In this document: piece after piece, positions 1 through 6,438 of the stretch | Position numbering within the stretch: the first letter of the stretch is position 1 | How the letters are laid out: every line of letters begins with the position of its first letter | Source of the DNA: Syntrophomonadaceae bacterium | GTDB lineage: Bacteria; Bacillota_D; Dethiobacteria; DTU022 | Direction of reading: 5' to 3' | Length of the DNA stretch: 12,477 nt | NCBI GenBank assembly: GCA_003562605.1 | Contig: PWUG01000361.1 | Coordinates: 1 to 12,477, forward strand | The notes under the pieces: model-generated | What the model saw: the letters and a program-made list of their open reading frames with translations, nothing else | Told to the model about the DNA's origin: nothing | Database searches by the model: none | Position numbers and translations under genes: made by a program

Positions 1-112
1 TAAGTTTTTATATTATAACACTTAGCCGATATTTGAACCTCTTCCGGCACCGATGTTCCCAATCTATCCAATCGAGCCGGCTTGATTTGTCTTTGAAAAT
101 TCAACCAATACC

Positions 113-141
113 TTGCTTTTTAATAAATAATGTGGTAATAT
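113..141 (+). promoter_or_regulatory. Promoter of the cold-shock gene (extended -10)
   Basis: A -35 element TTGCTT (113-118) is separated by 17 bp from a -10 element TAATAT (136-141). The -10 is preceded by TGG, giving an extended -10 (TGnTAATAT). The predicted transcription start near 148 leaves a leader of about 47 nt before the csp ATG. The leader contains a small potential hairpin (CCCT/AGGG, about 157-172) just before the G-rich ribosome binding site. Assigned by sequence inspection only. Confidence 0.6.
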
Positions 142-194
142 TTAGACGATATAACACCCTGTTTATAAGGGTTATTTTGGGGGGTAGTACGTTA

Positions 195-392
195 ATGCAA
201 GGTAAGGTTAAATGGTTTAACCCTGAAAAAGGGTACGGCTTTATTGAAGTCGAGGAGGGTAATGATGTTTTTGTGCATTACTCGGAGATTAAAGAGGAAG
301 GGTTCAAAACATTAGAAGAAGGCCAGGAGGTTGAATTCGAAATTGTCGAAGGAAACCGTGGTCCACAGGCCGCAAACGTAGTTAAGATATAG
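195..392 (+). CDS. csp: Cold-shock protein (CspA/CspB family)
   Basis: A 65-residue, single-domain OB-fold protein of the cold-shock family. These proteins bind single-stranded RNA and DNA in the cytoplasm and act as RNA chaperones or transcription antiterminators. The sequence begins [16 protein letters not shown] and carries both nucleic-acid-binding motifs: RNP1 (KGYGFI, residues 12-17) and RNP2 (VFVHYS, about 25-30). The ending GPQAANV is also typical of the family. Length is exactly as expected. The reading frame stays open upstream to 33, but that extension is not Csp-like and contains the promoter, so the ATG at 195 is chosen; a GGGGGG-type ribosome binding site lies at 179-184. The gene is monocistronic, with its own promoter and a terminator at 437-461. 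Whether it is truly cold-induced cannot be told from the sequence, because many Csp paralogues are constitutive. Confidence 0.96.
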   Translation: MQGKVKWFNPEKGYGFIEVEEGNDVFVHYSEIKEEGFKTLEEGQEVEFEIVEGNRGPQAANVVKI

Positions 393-425
393 GTTCAGGC
401 TTGTTAAGTCAGGAACGATATAGGT

Positions 426-478
426 TTGATATTATTGCCGGCGCCAATACGTCGGCTTTTTGTTATTAATAATATCAA
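426..478. repeat. 11-bp inverted repeat enclosing the csp terminator
   Basis: TTGATATTATT (426-436) and AATAATATCAA (468-478) are perfect 11-bp reverse complements. They enclose the csp terminator stem, with an 11-nt T-rich spacer on the right side only. The right arm ends 6 bp before the -35 element of the iscR promoter. The role is unknown. It could extend the hairpin when RNA polymerase reads through, bind a protein as DNA, or be a small palindromic repeat. Confidence 0.6.
437..461 (+). terminator. Rho-independent terminator after csp
   Basis: GCCGGCG (437-443) pairs with CGTCGGC (450-456) over 7 bp, including one G-U pair, around a 6-nt loop, and is followed directly by TTTTT (457-461). 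This is a standard intrinsic terminator separating csp from the iscR promoter. It is nested inside a longer AT-rich inverted repeat (426-436 with 468-478). Confidence 0.75.
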
Positions 479-484
479 AAGTCA

Positions 485-513
485 TTGACAGCAAGCGAAA
501 CAGGTGTTATTCT
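485..513 (+). promoter_or_regulatory. Promoter of the iscR-iscS-iscU operon
   Basis: A perfect -35 TTGACA (485-490) is followed after 17 bp by TATTCT (508-513, four of six consensus bases). The predicted start point is near 520, leaving a leader of about 50 nt before the iscR ATG at 572. The IscR-like operator at 526-550 lies immediately downstream of this start point, a position suited to repression. Confidence 0.6.
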
Positions 514-525
514 TTTTTTTGGGCA

Positions 526-550
526 ATACCCGAGTTGTTTAGTCGGGATT
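526..550. promoter_or_regulatory. Putative IscR operator (type-1-like site)
   Basis: The 25-bp segment contains CCCGA (529-533) and TCGGG (543-547) as inverted half-sites centred on 538. Compared position by position with the E. coli type-1 IscR consensus as I recall it (ATASYYGACT, then RWWWY, then AGTCRRSTAT), 20 of 25 positions agree. The mismatches are two bases in the centre, one beside the left half-site and two near the right end. Placement over the start of the iscR transcript fits negative autoregulation by cluster-loaded IscR. That binding is inferred. Confidence 0.6.
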
Positions 551-571
551 AGCAGAGGAGATGCAGCAGAA

Positions 572-1015
572 ATGAGGCTTTCAGCGAGAGCAGAATACGG
601 GGTGCGAGCTATGGCTGTGCTGGCAATTTATTATCAAAGCGGCCCTTTGCCTCTACGTGAAATAGCTGAGCAGGAAGAAATATCACTTAAATTTTTGGAA
701 CAAATATTCCCTGATCTCAGGCGATCGGGTCTAATTCTCAGTGTTCGCGGATCCCGTGGCGGTTATATGCTGTCACGCTCGCCCGATAATATTAATGTCG
801 GTGATATTGTACGGGCAGTTGAAGGGCCGATTACCCCTGTTAACTGCCTTTCGGAAAGCGATAGTGAACCCTGCTGTCATCGTAAAGGAGATTGCCTTAC
901 CAGGCAGGTGTGGGAAAAACTGAGAGATCGGATTAACGATGTGCTAGATGAAGTTTTTCTCAATGAACTGGTTGATTTTAAGCCGGCACAGGTATTAACA
1001 AGACGGGAGGAGTAG
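572..1015 (+). CDS. iscR: Rrf2-family regulator, IscR-like
   Basis: A 147-residue Rrf2-family transcription regulator, probably an IscR that senses Fe-S cluster status and controls the iscS-iscU genes behind it. The N-terminus MRLSARAEYGVRAMAVLA and the winged-helix region (about 1-65, with LRREIA-like and SVRGSRGGYML segments) are characteristic. A cysteine cluster follows the dimerisation-helix region: C92, C101, C102, H103 and C108. E. coli IscR binds its [2Fe-2S] cluster with C92, C98, C104 and H107, so the ligand set is similar but spaced differently. The ATG at 572 is chosen: GAGGAG (555-560) lies 11 bp upstream and this start matches family N-termini. An upstream TTG at 485 is part of the -35 box. 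The stop is 3 bp before the iscS start. A CymR-like role in cysteine metabolism is the alternative, but the cysteines and gene context favour IscR. Confidence 0.88.
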   Translation: MRLSARAEYGVRAMAVLAIYYQSGPLPLREIAEQEEISLKFLEQIFPDLRRSGLILSVRGSRGGYMLSRSPDNINVGDIVRAVEGPITPVNCLSESDSEPCCHRKGDCLTRQVWEKLRDRINDVLDEVFLNELVDFKPAQVLTRREE

Positions 1016-1018
1016 ATA

Positions 1019-2182
1019 GTGAAACATCAGCTGGTTTATATGGATCACGGAGCAACAACTCCGGTTAGGGAAGAGGTTCTGGAAGCAATTATACCTTATT
1101 TTAAGGAGCATTATGGCAACCCATCCAGCCTGCATGCCCGGGGCAGAGAGGTCCGGCACGCGGTTGATCTGGCTCGTGAAAAAACAGCGGAATCTTTGGG
1201 TGCAGCTGCCGAGGAGATTTTTTTCACTTCAGGCGGGACAGAATCAAACAATATTGCCCTGCGGGGAGCAGCAAAAAAACGTGCTTCCGCCGGCCATATA
1301 ATCACTTCAAGCATTGAGCATCACGCTGTGCTCGATGTCTGCAAGGATCTTGAAAAAGAAGGTCACAGGGTTACCTACTTGCCTGTTGATCATTATGGGT
1401 GGGTTGACCCATCGGCAGTGGAAGCCGCTATAACTCCTGATACCTTCATTATATCAATTATGGCCGCAAACAATGAAGTAGGAACATTGCAGCCAGTTCA
1501 CCAAATCGGTATTATCGCCAGGCAACACAATATTTTGTTTCACACCGATGCAGTTCAGGTTGTCGGGCACTTACCGGTCGATGTCAAAAGTTTAAATGTT
1601 GATTTGTTATCGCTCTCAGCGCATAAATTTAACGGACCGAAAGGTGTTGGCGCTCTCTACAAGCGTAAAGGAGCTCGTATTGATCCTCTTTATCGCGGAG
1701 GCGGCCAGGAACGTAAGCTGCGTCCCGGTACTGAAAATGTCCCCGGAATTATTGGCCTCAGCAGAGCTCTCGAGCTTTCAGTCAGTGAAATCCCGCAAAA
1801 AAAGCAGTTCCTGGAAGGCCTGCGAGATCAGCTGATCGGAGGCCTCTTAAAGATAGAAGATGTCATTTTAAATGGTCACCCCGAACTGCGTTTGCCGGGG
1901 AATGTCAATGTGAGTTTTAAATATATTGAAGGTGAATCGGTGCTCTTAAGTCTCGATCTGCAGGGAATTGCCGCATCCAGTGGTTCGGCGTGCTCATCGG
2001 GCTCACTTGAACCTTCCCATGTCCTCTCGGCAATTGGACTGGATCATCAGACTTCTCACGGTTCTATTCGCTTTAGCCTTGGCAGGGGTAACAGTGAAGA
2101 AGATGTCAATTATGTTTTAGAAAATGTACCCCGGATTGTGGATAGGCTACGTAAAATCTCCCCAATTCGCAAGTCCGGATAG
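1019..2182 (+). CDS. iscS: Cysteine desulfurase (IscS/NifS)
   Basis: A 387-residue PLP-dependent class-V aminotransferase-fold enzyme that converts cysteine to alanine and passes the sulfur as a persulfide to IscU and to thio-modification enzymes. Visible landmarks are YMDHGATTP (7-15), GGTESNN (72-78), SIEHHAVL (98-105), HTDAVQ (175-180), the PLP-binding lysine K203 in SAHKFNGPKG, RPGTEN (235-240) and the catalytic cysteine C325 in SGSACSSG. All expected active-site elements are present and the length is normal. The start is GTG at 1019, supported by GGGAGGAG (1005-1012) 6 bp upstream, which overlaps the iscR stop; the next ATG (codon 8) has no comparable site. It is cotranscribed with iscR and iscU. 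The short active-site loop with SSGS around the cysteine fits the IscS/NifS class rather than SufS. Confidence 0.95.
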   Translation: MKHQLVYMDHGATTPVREEVLEAIIPYFKEHYGNPSSLHARGREVRHAVDLAREKTAESLGAAAEEIFFTSGGTESNNIALRGAAKKRASAGHIITSSIEHHAVLDVCKDLEKEGHRVTYLPVDHYGWVDPSAVEAAITPDTFIISIMAANNEVGTLQPVHQIGIIARQHNILFHTDAVQVVGHLPVDVKSLNVDLLSLSAHKFNGPKGVGALYKRKGARIDPLYRGGGQERKLRPGTENVPGIIGLSRALELSVSEIPQKKQFLEGLRDQLIGGLLKIEDVILNGHPELRLPGNVNVSFKYIEGESVLLSLDLQGIAASSGSACSSGSLEPSHVLSAIGLDHQTSHGSIRFSLGRGNSEEDVNYVLENVPRIVDRLRKISPIRKSG

Positions 2183-2198
2183 CAGAGAGGAGAGCTTT

Positions 2199-2582
2199 AT
2201 GTACAACGATAAAGTCATCGATCATTTTAGCAATCCCCGCAATGTCGGCGAACTTCCCGATGCTGATGGTGTAGGGGAAACCGGCAGCTTTAAATGCGGA
2301 GATACCATGACACTTTATATCAAGGTCAATGAAGGCCGGATTGAAGATGTCAGGTTTCAAACTTACGGCTGTGGTGCGGCTATCGCCAGCAGCAGTATGC
2401 TAACGGAAATGGTCAAAGGTAAAACTCTTGACGAAGCTTTGCAAATTACCAATCAGGAAGTAGCTGACGAACTGGGCGGTCTGCCGCCCCTGAAATTGCA
2501 TTGTTCAAACCTTGCGGCAGATGCCCTGCACAACGCTATTGAGGACTATCGGAAAAAACAGGAGTCGAGGCAGGCTGGTTAA
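2199..2582 (+). CDS. iscU: Fe-S cluster scaffold protein (IscU/NifU N-terminal type)
   Basis: A 127-residue scaffold on which Fe-S clusters are built from IscS-derived sulfur before transfer to apoproteins. The three cluster-ligand cysteines are present: C33 in KCGDTM (with D35), C58 in YGCGAA and C102 in KLHCSN, next to H101. The segment LPPLKLHC (95-102) corresponds to the LPPVK sequence that HscA binds in organisms with that chaperone. The protein is a single IscU domain, without the ferredoxin-like or Nfu domains of full NifU. The ATG at 2199 has AGAGAGGAGA (2184-2193) upstream, and the frame's extension to 2124 overlaps iscS and is not IscU-like. It lies 16 bp after iscS. The more usual clostridial follower, mnmA, is not here; hrcA comes next. 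Confidence 0.94.
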   Translation: MYNDKVIDHFSNPRNVGELPDADGVGETGSFKCGDTMTLYIKVNEGRIEDVRFQTYGCGAAIASSSMLTEMVKGKTLDEALQITNQEVADELGGLPPLKLHCSNLAADALHNAIEDYRKKQESRQAG

Positions 2583-2611
2583 AGGGATTCGGATAAATTA
2601 TGCGGATCAAC

Positions 2612-2641
2612 TTGACAAAACCCCCGGAGGAGTGTTATTTT
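2612..2641 (+). promoter_or_regulatory. Promoter of the hrcA heat-shock operon
   Basis: A perfect TTGACA -35 (2612-2617) lies upstream of an AT-rich -10 region. The best match is TATTTT at 2636-2641 (18-bp spacer); TGTTAT at 2633-2638 is an alternative. The predicted start falls at about 2648, just before the CIRCE element, which is the usual arrangement for a sigma-A promoter repressed by HrcA. Confidence 0.6.
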
Positions 2642-2651
2642 TTATTTAGCC

Positions 2652-2678
2652 TTAGCACTCTGGAGCATAGAGTGCTAA
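2652..2678. promoter_or_regulatory. CIRCE operator (HrcA binding site)
   Basis: TTAGCACTC (2652-2660), a 9-bp spacer, then GAGTGCTAA (2670-2678). Both half-sites match the canonical CIRCE sequence exactly. It lies in the hrcA leader 23 bp before the ATG, so HrcA represses its own operon; at high temperature HrcA loses activity and the operon is induced. It is the only CIRCE copy in the window. Confidence 0.97.
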
Positions 2679-2701
2679 GGCGTTAGAGCGGGGGATAAAT
2701 T

Positions 2702-3736
2702 ATGGCAGCACTACTTAGTGATAGAAAGCAGCAAATTCTTCGAGCAGTTGTCGTTAATTACATCAAAACGGCAGAGCCGGTAGGTTCACGTACAGTTGCC
2801 CGCTCTTATAAGATGGGTTTAAGTTCAGCCACTATTCGAAATGAAATGGCTGATTTGGAAGATCTCGGTTACCTGGTCCAACCCCATACATCAGCCGGAA
2901 GGATCCCTTCCCAACTCGGATACCGTTATTACGTTGATAACCTGATGGATTTAGATGATCTGAGCGCAGATGATGAACTGGCGATCAGCAGTTCTCTGAG
3001 TACCGAGAAAATGCGTGAAATTGAACAGATTATTAACAACTCGGCTCGAGTTTTGTCCTCAGCCACCAATCAGACGTCATTAATCATGGGTCCGCAGTTC
3101 AGGAAAAGCGCGTTTCACCAGCTGCGAATTTTACCTCTTGATGAAAAACGCGGACTGGTTGTATTGATTACCGATACCGGTTTTATAAAGAATAAAGTCA
3201 TAGACATGCAGCAGCAATTAAGTCAGGCTGAATTGCATCAGGTTGTTTCCTATCTGAATCAAAAACTGTATGGGTTGACTATCGACCAGGTTACAACTTC
3301 CCTGATCAATGAATTGAAACGTGATCTTTTTAAACGCCTGGAAATTCTTGAGCAGGCTTTTATTCTGTTGGAAGAAAGCCTGAAAGAGGAGAAACAGATC
3401 CGTGTTTTTTTAGGCGGGACGACCAATATCCTTAATCAGCCTGAATTTAAAGATGTTGATAAAATCCGCAGGATGCTGAACCTGTTTGAGCAGGAACCGC
3501 TTTTATTTAAGATACTGGAAGATACTTCAAGCGAGGATAGCATTGTTGTCAGTATTGGAGCAGAAAATGAGTATGAAGATATCCAGGAGTGCACCCTGAT
3601 TACCGGAACTTACAAGATTCATGATAAAACGCTTGGCACGGTTGGCGTCCTCGGCCCGACCAGGATGGATTACAGTCGCGTAATCAGTGTAATGCGCCGC
3701 CTGGTTGATTATCTGAACCAGAGCCTTAGCTCTTGA
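2702..3736 (+). CDS. hrcA: Heat-inducible transcription repressor HrcA
   Basis: A 344-residue repressor of class I heat-shock genes that binds CIRCE and is kept active by GroEL. The N-terminus (about 1-75) is the winged-helix DNA-binding domain, with ILRAVVVNYIKTAEPVGS, then SSATIRNEMADLEDLGYL as the recognition region, then HTSAGRIPS. The rest is the GAF-like dimerisation domain, including the late motif GVLGPTRMDYSRVI and the C-terminal YLNQSL. Length is normal for the family. The ATG at 2702 has GCGGGGG about 8 bp upstream. It is the first gene of hrcA-grpE-dnaK-dnaJ, directly behind a perfect CIRCE, so it is autoregulated. Confidence 0.97.
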   Translation: MAALLSDRKQQILRAVVVNYIKTAEPVGSRTVARSYKMGLSSATIRNEMADLEDLGYLVQPHTSAGRIPSQLGYRYYVDNLMDLDDLSADDELAISSSLSTEKMREIEQIINNSARVLSSATNQTSLIMGPQFRKSAFHQLRILPLDEKRGLVVLITDTGFIKNKVIDMQQQLSQAELHQVVSYLNQKLYGLTIDQVTTSLINELKRDLFKRLEILEQAFILLEESLKEEKQIRVFLGGTTNILNQPEFKDVDKIRRMLNLFEQEPLLFKILEDTSSEDSIVVSIGAENEYEDIQECTLITGTYKIHDKTLGTVGVLGPTRMDYSRVISVMRRLVDYLNQSLSS

Positions 3737-3781
3737 TTAAATGAATTGATAAAAAATTTTTGTGAGCAGGTGAGACTATTT

Positions 3782-4360
3782 ATGGCCGGTAAAAAGAGGA
3801 AGAAAGAAGTGACGGCTGGCAAGAAAGAAGAACAAACCATAGAAATAGAAACTGAAGCAGTAAAGGAGGAAGAATCTGTCAAACCGGAAAAACTTACAGA
3901 TCTTGAAAAAGCCCGACAAGATTGGGAGCAGGAAAAAGAAGAATTGTTAGATAAACTCAAACGCAAACAGGCTGATATTGACAATTTGCGGCGAATCAGT
4001 AAGATGGAGCAGGCTGAAGCCAGGGAGTATGCCCTGCATCAATTTCTCTCCCGCCTTCTGCCGGTATTGGATAACCTGGAGCGAGCCCTCGAATCTGCCC
4101 TTTCGGATGAAGAAGTCCCGGATAGTTATGTTGAAGGGCTGAAGATGATTCACAAGCAACTGATGCAATTAATCGAACAGGAAGGGGTTACTGAAATCGA
4201 GGCAGCCGGCTGTCCTTTCGACCCGAATTGCCATCATGCCGTGATACAGGAAGATAATAACGACAGTGAGCCGGGAACCGTTTTGGAAGAACTACAGAAA
4301 GGTTACCGTCACCATAAGCGGATTCTTCGCCCTTCAATGGTGAAGGTTTGTAAGGAATAA
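3782..4360 (+). CDS. grpE: Nucleotide exchange factor GrpE
   Basis: A 192-residue co-chaperone that releases ADP from DnaK. Residues 1-40 are a charged, probably disordered lysine/glutamate-rich tail. Residues 40-90 form the long dimerisation coiled coil (DLEKARQDWEQEKEEL and onward). PVLDNLERAL (94-103) and the C-terminal beta domain with GCPFDPNCHHAVI (143-155), QKGYRHHKRILRPSMVKV (172-189) are hallmark sequences. The ATG at 3782 is preferred, with AGGTGA (3768-3773) 8 bp upstream; a TTG at 3746 would add 12 residues without family similarity. It lies 45 bp after hrcA in the same operon. Confidence 0.95.
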   Translation: MAGKKRKKEVTAGKKEEQTIEIETEAVKEEESVKPEKLTDLEKARQDWEQEKEELLDKLKRKQADIDNLRRISKMEQAEAREYALHQFLSRLLPVLDNLERALESALSDEEVPDSYVEGLKMIHKQLMQLIEQEGVTEIEAAGCPFDPNCHHAVIQEDNNDSEPGTVLEELQKGYRHHKRILRPSMVKVCKE

Positions 4361-4475
4361 TCTTCCGGAGGATTTCATAGCCAATAGTATTAAGTCTGAA
4401 TCAAGCAGTCAGTGCCGGGGAACGGCTTCTTAAAACTATAATATATGTATTAATGATAAGCTAGGAGGAAATTAA
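4361..4475 (+). other. grpE-dnaK spacer with isolated -10-like box and strong RBS
   Basis: This 115-bp spacer is longer than its neighbours. It holds a perfect TATAAT (4437-4442) but no recognisable -35 at 16-18 bp (the sequence there is GC-rich), a tiny GCCG/CGGC hairpin (about 4414-4426) without a T-tract, and the consensus Shine-Dalgarno AGGAGG (4463-4468) 7 bp before the dnaK ATG. A secondary dnaK promoter or a processing site is possible but unproven. The strong ribosome binding site suits the high output needed for DnaK. Confidence 0.35.
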
Positions 4476-6383
4476 ATGGGTAAAGTAGTAGGTATTGATT
4501 TAGGAACAACCAACTCAGTAGTTGCAGCATTAATCGGCAGTGAGCCTGAAATTATTGCCAATGCCGAGGGCAGCAGGCTTACCCCTTCCGTGGTTGCTTT
4601 TACCAAGGATGGAGAACGCCTGGTCGGCCAGGTGGCAAAGCGGCAATCAATTACCAACCCAGATCGCACTATAACATCGATTAAGCGCGAGATGGGCACA
4701 GAGCATAGGGAAAAAATCGGTGATAAAGAATATACCCCGCAGGAAATCTCGGCAATGATCCTGCAGAAGCTTAAAGCTGATGCAGAAAGTTATCTCGGCG
4801 ATAAAATTACGCAGGCGGTAATTACCGTTCCTGCTTACTTTACCGACAGCCAGCGCCAGGCAACAAAAGATGCCGGAACCATTGCAGGCCTTGAAGTTCT
4901 GCGCATCATCAATGAGCCTACAGCGGCAGCTCTTGCATACGGGTTGGATAAAAAAGGTGAACATAAAATACTGGTTTTCGATCTTGGCGGAGGGACCTTT
5001 GATGTTTCAGTCCTTGAATTGGGCGATGATGTTGTTGAAGTAAAAGCCACCAGCGGTAATAACCGCCTCGGTGGCGATGATTTCGATCAGAGAGTCGTCG
5101 ACTACGTTGCTGAAGAATTTAAAAAAGATCAGGGGATTGACCTGCGCGGCGACCGCATGGCTCTGCAACGATTGAGCGAAGCAGCTGAAAAAGCAAAGGT
5201 TGAGCTTTCTTCGGTGACTTCCACCGATATCAACCTGCCTTTTATAACCGCTACACAGGACGGACCTAAACACCTCAATGTTTCCCTGACCAGGGCTAAG
5301 TTCGACGAACTTACCGCAGACCTGGTAGAGAAAACCATGGGTCCGACCAAACAGGCGCTTTCTGATGCAGGCTTAACTTCGAAAGAAATCGATCGGATTA
5401 TATTAGTAGGTGGCTCAACCCGTATTCCGGCTGTGCAGGAAGCGATCCGCAAGCTGTTGGGCCAGGATCCGCACAAGGGTGTTAATCCCGACGAGGTTGT
5501 AGCCCTGGGGGCTGCCTATCAGGCTGCAGTGCTGGGTGGGGAAGCAAAGGATGTCCTGCTGCTTGATGTGACACCGCTTTCACTGGGGATTGAAACTTTA
5601 GGTGGAGTATATACTAAGATTATTGAACGCAACACTACTATCCCCACTGAGAAGAAACAAATATTTTCGACCGCAGCAGATAACCAGACCAGCGTCGATA
5701 TTCATGTGCTGCAGGGAGAAAGGGCTATGGCAGCCGATAACAAAACCATGGGTCGTTTTATGCTTGATGGCATTCCCCCTGCTCCACGTGGAGTACCGCA
5801 AATTGAAGTAAGCTTTAATATTGATGCGAACGGTATTGTCAATGTTTCGGCCAAAGATCTTGCCACCGGCCGGGAGCAGAACATTACTATTACTGCTTCC
5901 AGCGGTTTAGAAAAAGATAAGATCGATGAAATGGTTAACGACGCGGAAAAACATGCCGAAGAAGACCGCAAACGCAAGGAAATGGCTGAAGCCCGCAACC
6001 AGGCCGACAGCCTGGCCTACAGTGCAGAAAAATCACTTAAAGATCTTGGTGACAAGGTAGAAGCTGATAAAACTGAAGAAATTAATAAGGCTATAGCAGA
6101 GCTGCGTGAAGCTGCCAAAGGCGAAGACCTCGAGCGGATTAAAGCAGCTACTGAAAAAATGAACACTTTTATGCACGAGCTTTCAGCCAAGCTTTATGAA
6201 CAGGCCAAAGCACAGGAAGGCGAAGCGGCAGCCGGCGACACAGGCAAAGACGATGCTGCGTCAGATGCTGATAATGTGGTTGATGCTGATTTTGACGTGC
6301 AGGACGAAGAAGAGGAAGTTAAAGAAGAAGATAAAAAAGAAGACAAAAAAGAAGACAAAAAAGAAGACAAGAATGATAGTTAG
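4476..6383 (+). CDS. dnaK: Hsp70 chaperone DnaK
   Basis: A 635-residue Hsp70 chaperone that folds and protects cytoplasmic proteins with DnaJ and GrpE. The ATPase domain (about 1-355) shows GIDLGTTNS (6-14), [41 protein letters not shown] and [12 protein letters not shown]. The interdomain linker [13 protein letters not shown] starts near residue 358, followed by the substrate-binding beta domain and helical lid. The segment between MGTEH and YTPQEIS is short, lacking the roughly 24-residue stretch of Gram-negative DnaKs, which supports a Gram-positive origin. The C-terminal tail contains NVVDADFDV and then an unusual run of DKKE units (residues 619-632) ending DKNDS. The start has AGGAGG 7 bp upstream. 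Expression is from the CIRCE-controlled operon promoter. Confidence 0.98.
   Translation: MGKVVGIDLGTTNSVVAALIGSEPEIIANAEGSRLTPSVVAFTKDGERLVGQVAKRQSITNPDRTITSIKREMGTEHREKIGDKEYTPQEISAMILQKLKADAESYLGDKITQAVITVPAYFTDSQRQATKDAGTIAGLEVLRIINEPTAAALAYGLDKKGEHKILVFDLGGGTFDVSVLELGDDVVEVKATSGNNRLGGDDFDQRVVDYVAEEFKKDQGIDLRGDRMALQRLSEAAEKAKVELSSVTSTDINLPFITATQDGPKHLNVSLTRAKFDELTADLVEKTMGPTKQALSDAGLTSKEIDRIILVGGSTRIPAVQEAIRKLLGQDPHKGVNPDEVVALGAAYQAAVLGGEAKDVLLLDVTPLSLGIETLGGVYTKIIERNTTIPTEKKQIFSTAADNQTSVDIHVLQGERAMAADNKTMGRFMLDGIPPAPRGVPQIEVSFNIDANGIVNVSAKDLATGREQNITITASSGLEKDKIDEMVNDAEKHAEEDRKRKEMAEARNQADSLAYSAEKSLKDLGDKVEADKTEEINKAIAELREAAKGEDLERIKAATEKMNTFMHELSAKLYEQAKAQEGEAAAGDTGKDDAASDADNVVDADFDVQDEEEEVKEEDKKEDKKEDKKEDKNDS
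6330..6371 (+). repeat. 12-bp tandem repeat at the dnaK 3' end
   Basis: Three full 12-bp units (6330-6341, 6342-6353, 6354-6365) and a partial fourth encode DKKE four times over, ending DKND. The second and third units are identical (GACAAAAAAGAA) and the first differs by one base. The unit length is a multiple of three, so gain or loss of copies by slippage would keep the reading frame. Poly-A tracts of six in each unit would favour slippage. Confidence 0.85.
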
Positions 6384-6438
6384 CGACTGCTTTTGAATCT
6401 GCAGCCGTAAATTGTTTTGATGAGGATGATTTTTCGAT

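Noticed and set aside
44..80. Possible terminator hairpin at the left edge (CCGGC/GCCGG with CGAT/ATCG)
   Set aside because: The stem is interrupted, the loop is long and no T-tract follows; there is not enough upstream sequence to tell which gene it would end.
33..194. Open frame extending csp upstream by 54 codons
   Set aside because: The extension has no cold-shock similarity and contains the extended -10 promoter; the ATG at 195 gives an exact 65-residue Csp.
485..571. Upstream TTG start for iscR adding 29 residues
   Set aside because: The TTG is part of the -35 TTGACA, and the added segment covers the -10 and the operator; Rrf2 proteins begin MRLS as at 572.
2600..2686. 28-codon open frame between iscU and hrcA
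   Set aside because: It runs straight through the hrcA promoter and CIRCE, has no ribosome binding site and resembles nothing known.
4437..4442. Internal promoter before dnaK (TATAAT)
   Set aside because: No -35 element at a usable distance; kept only as a note on the spacer.
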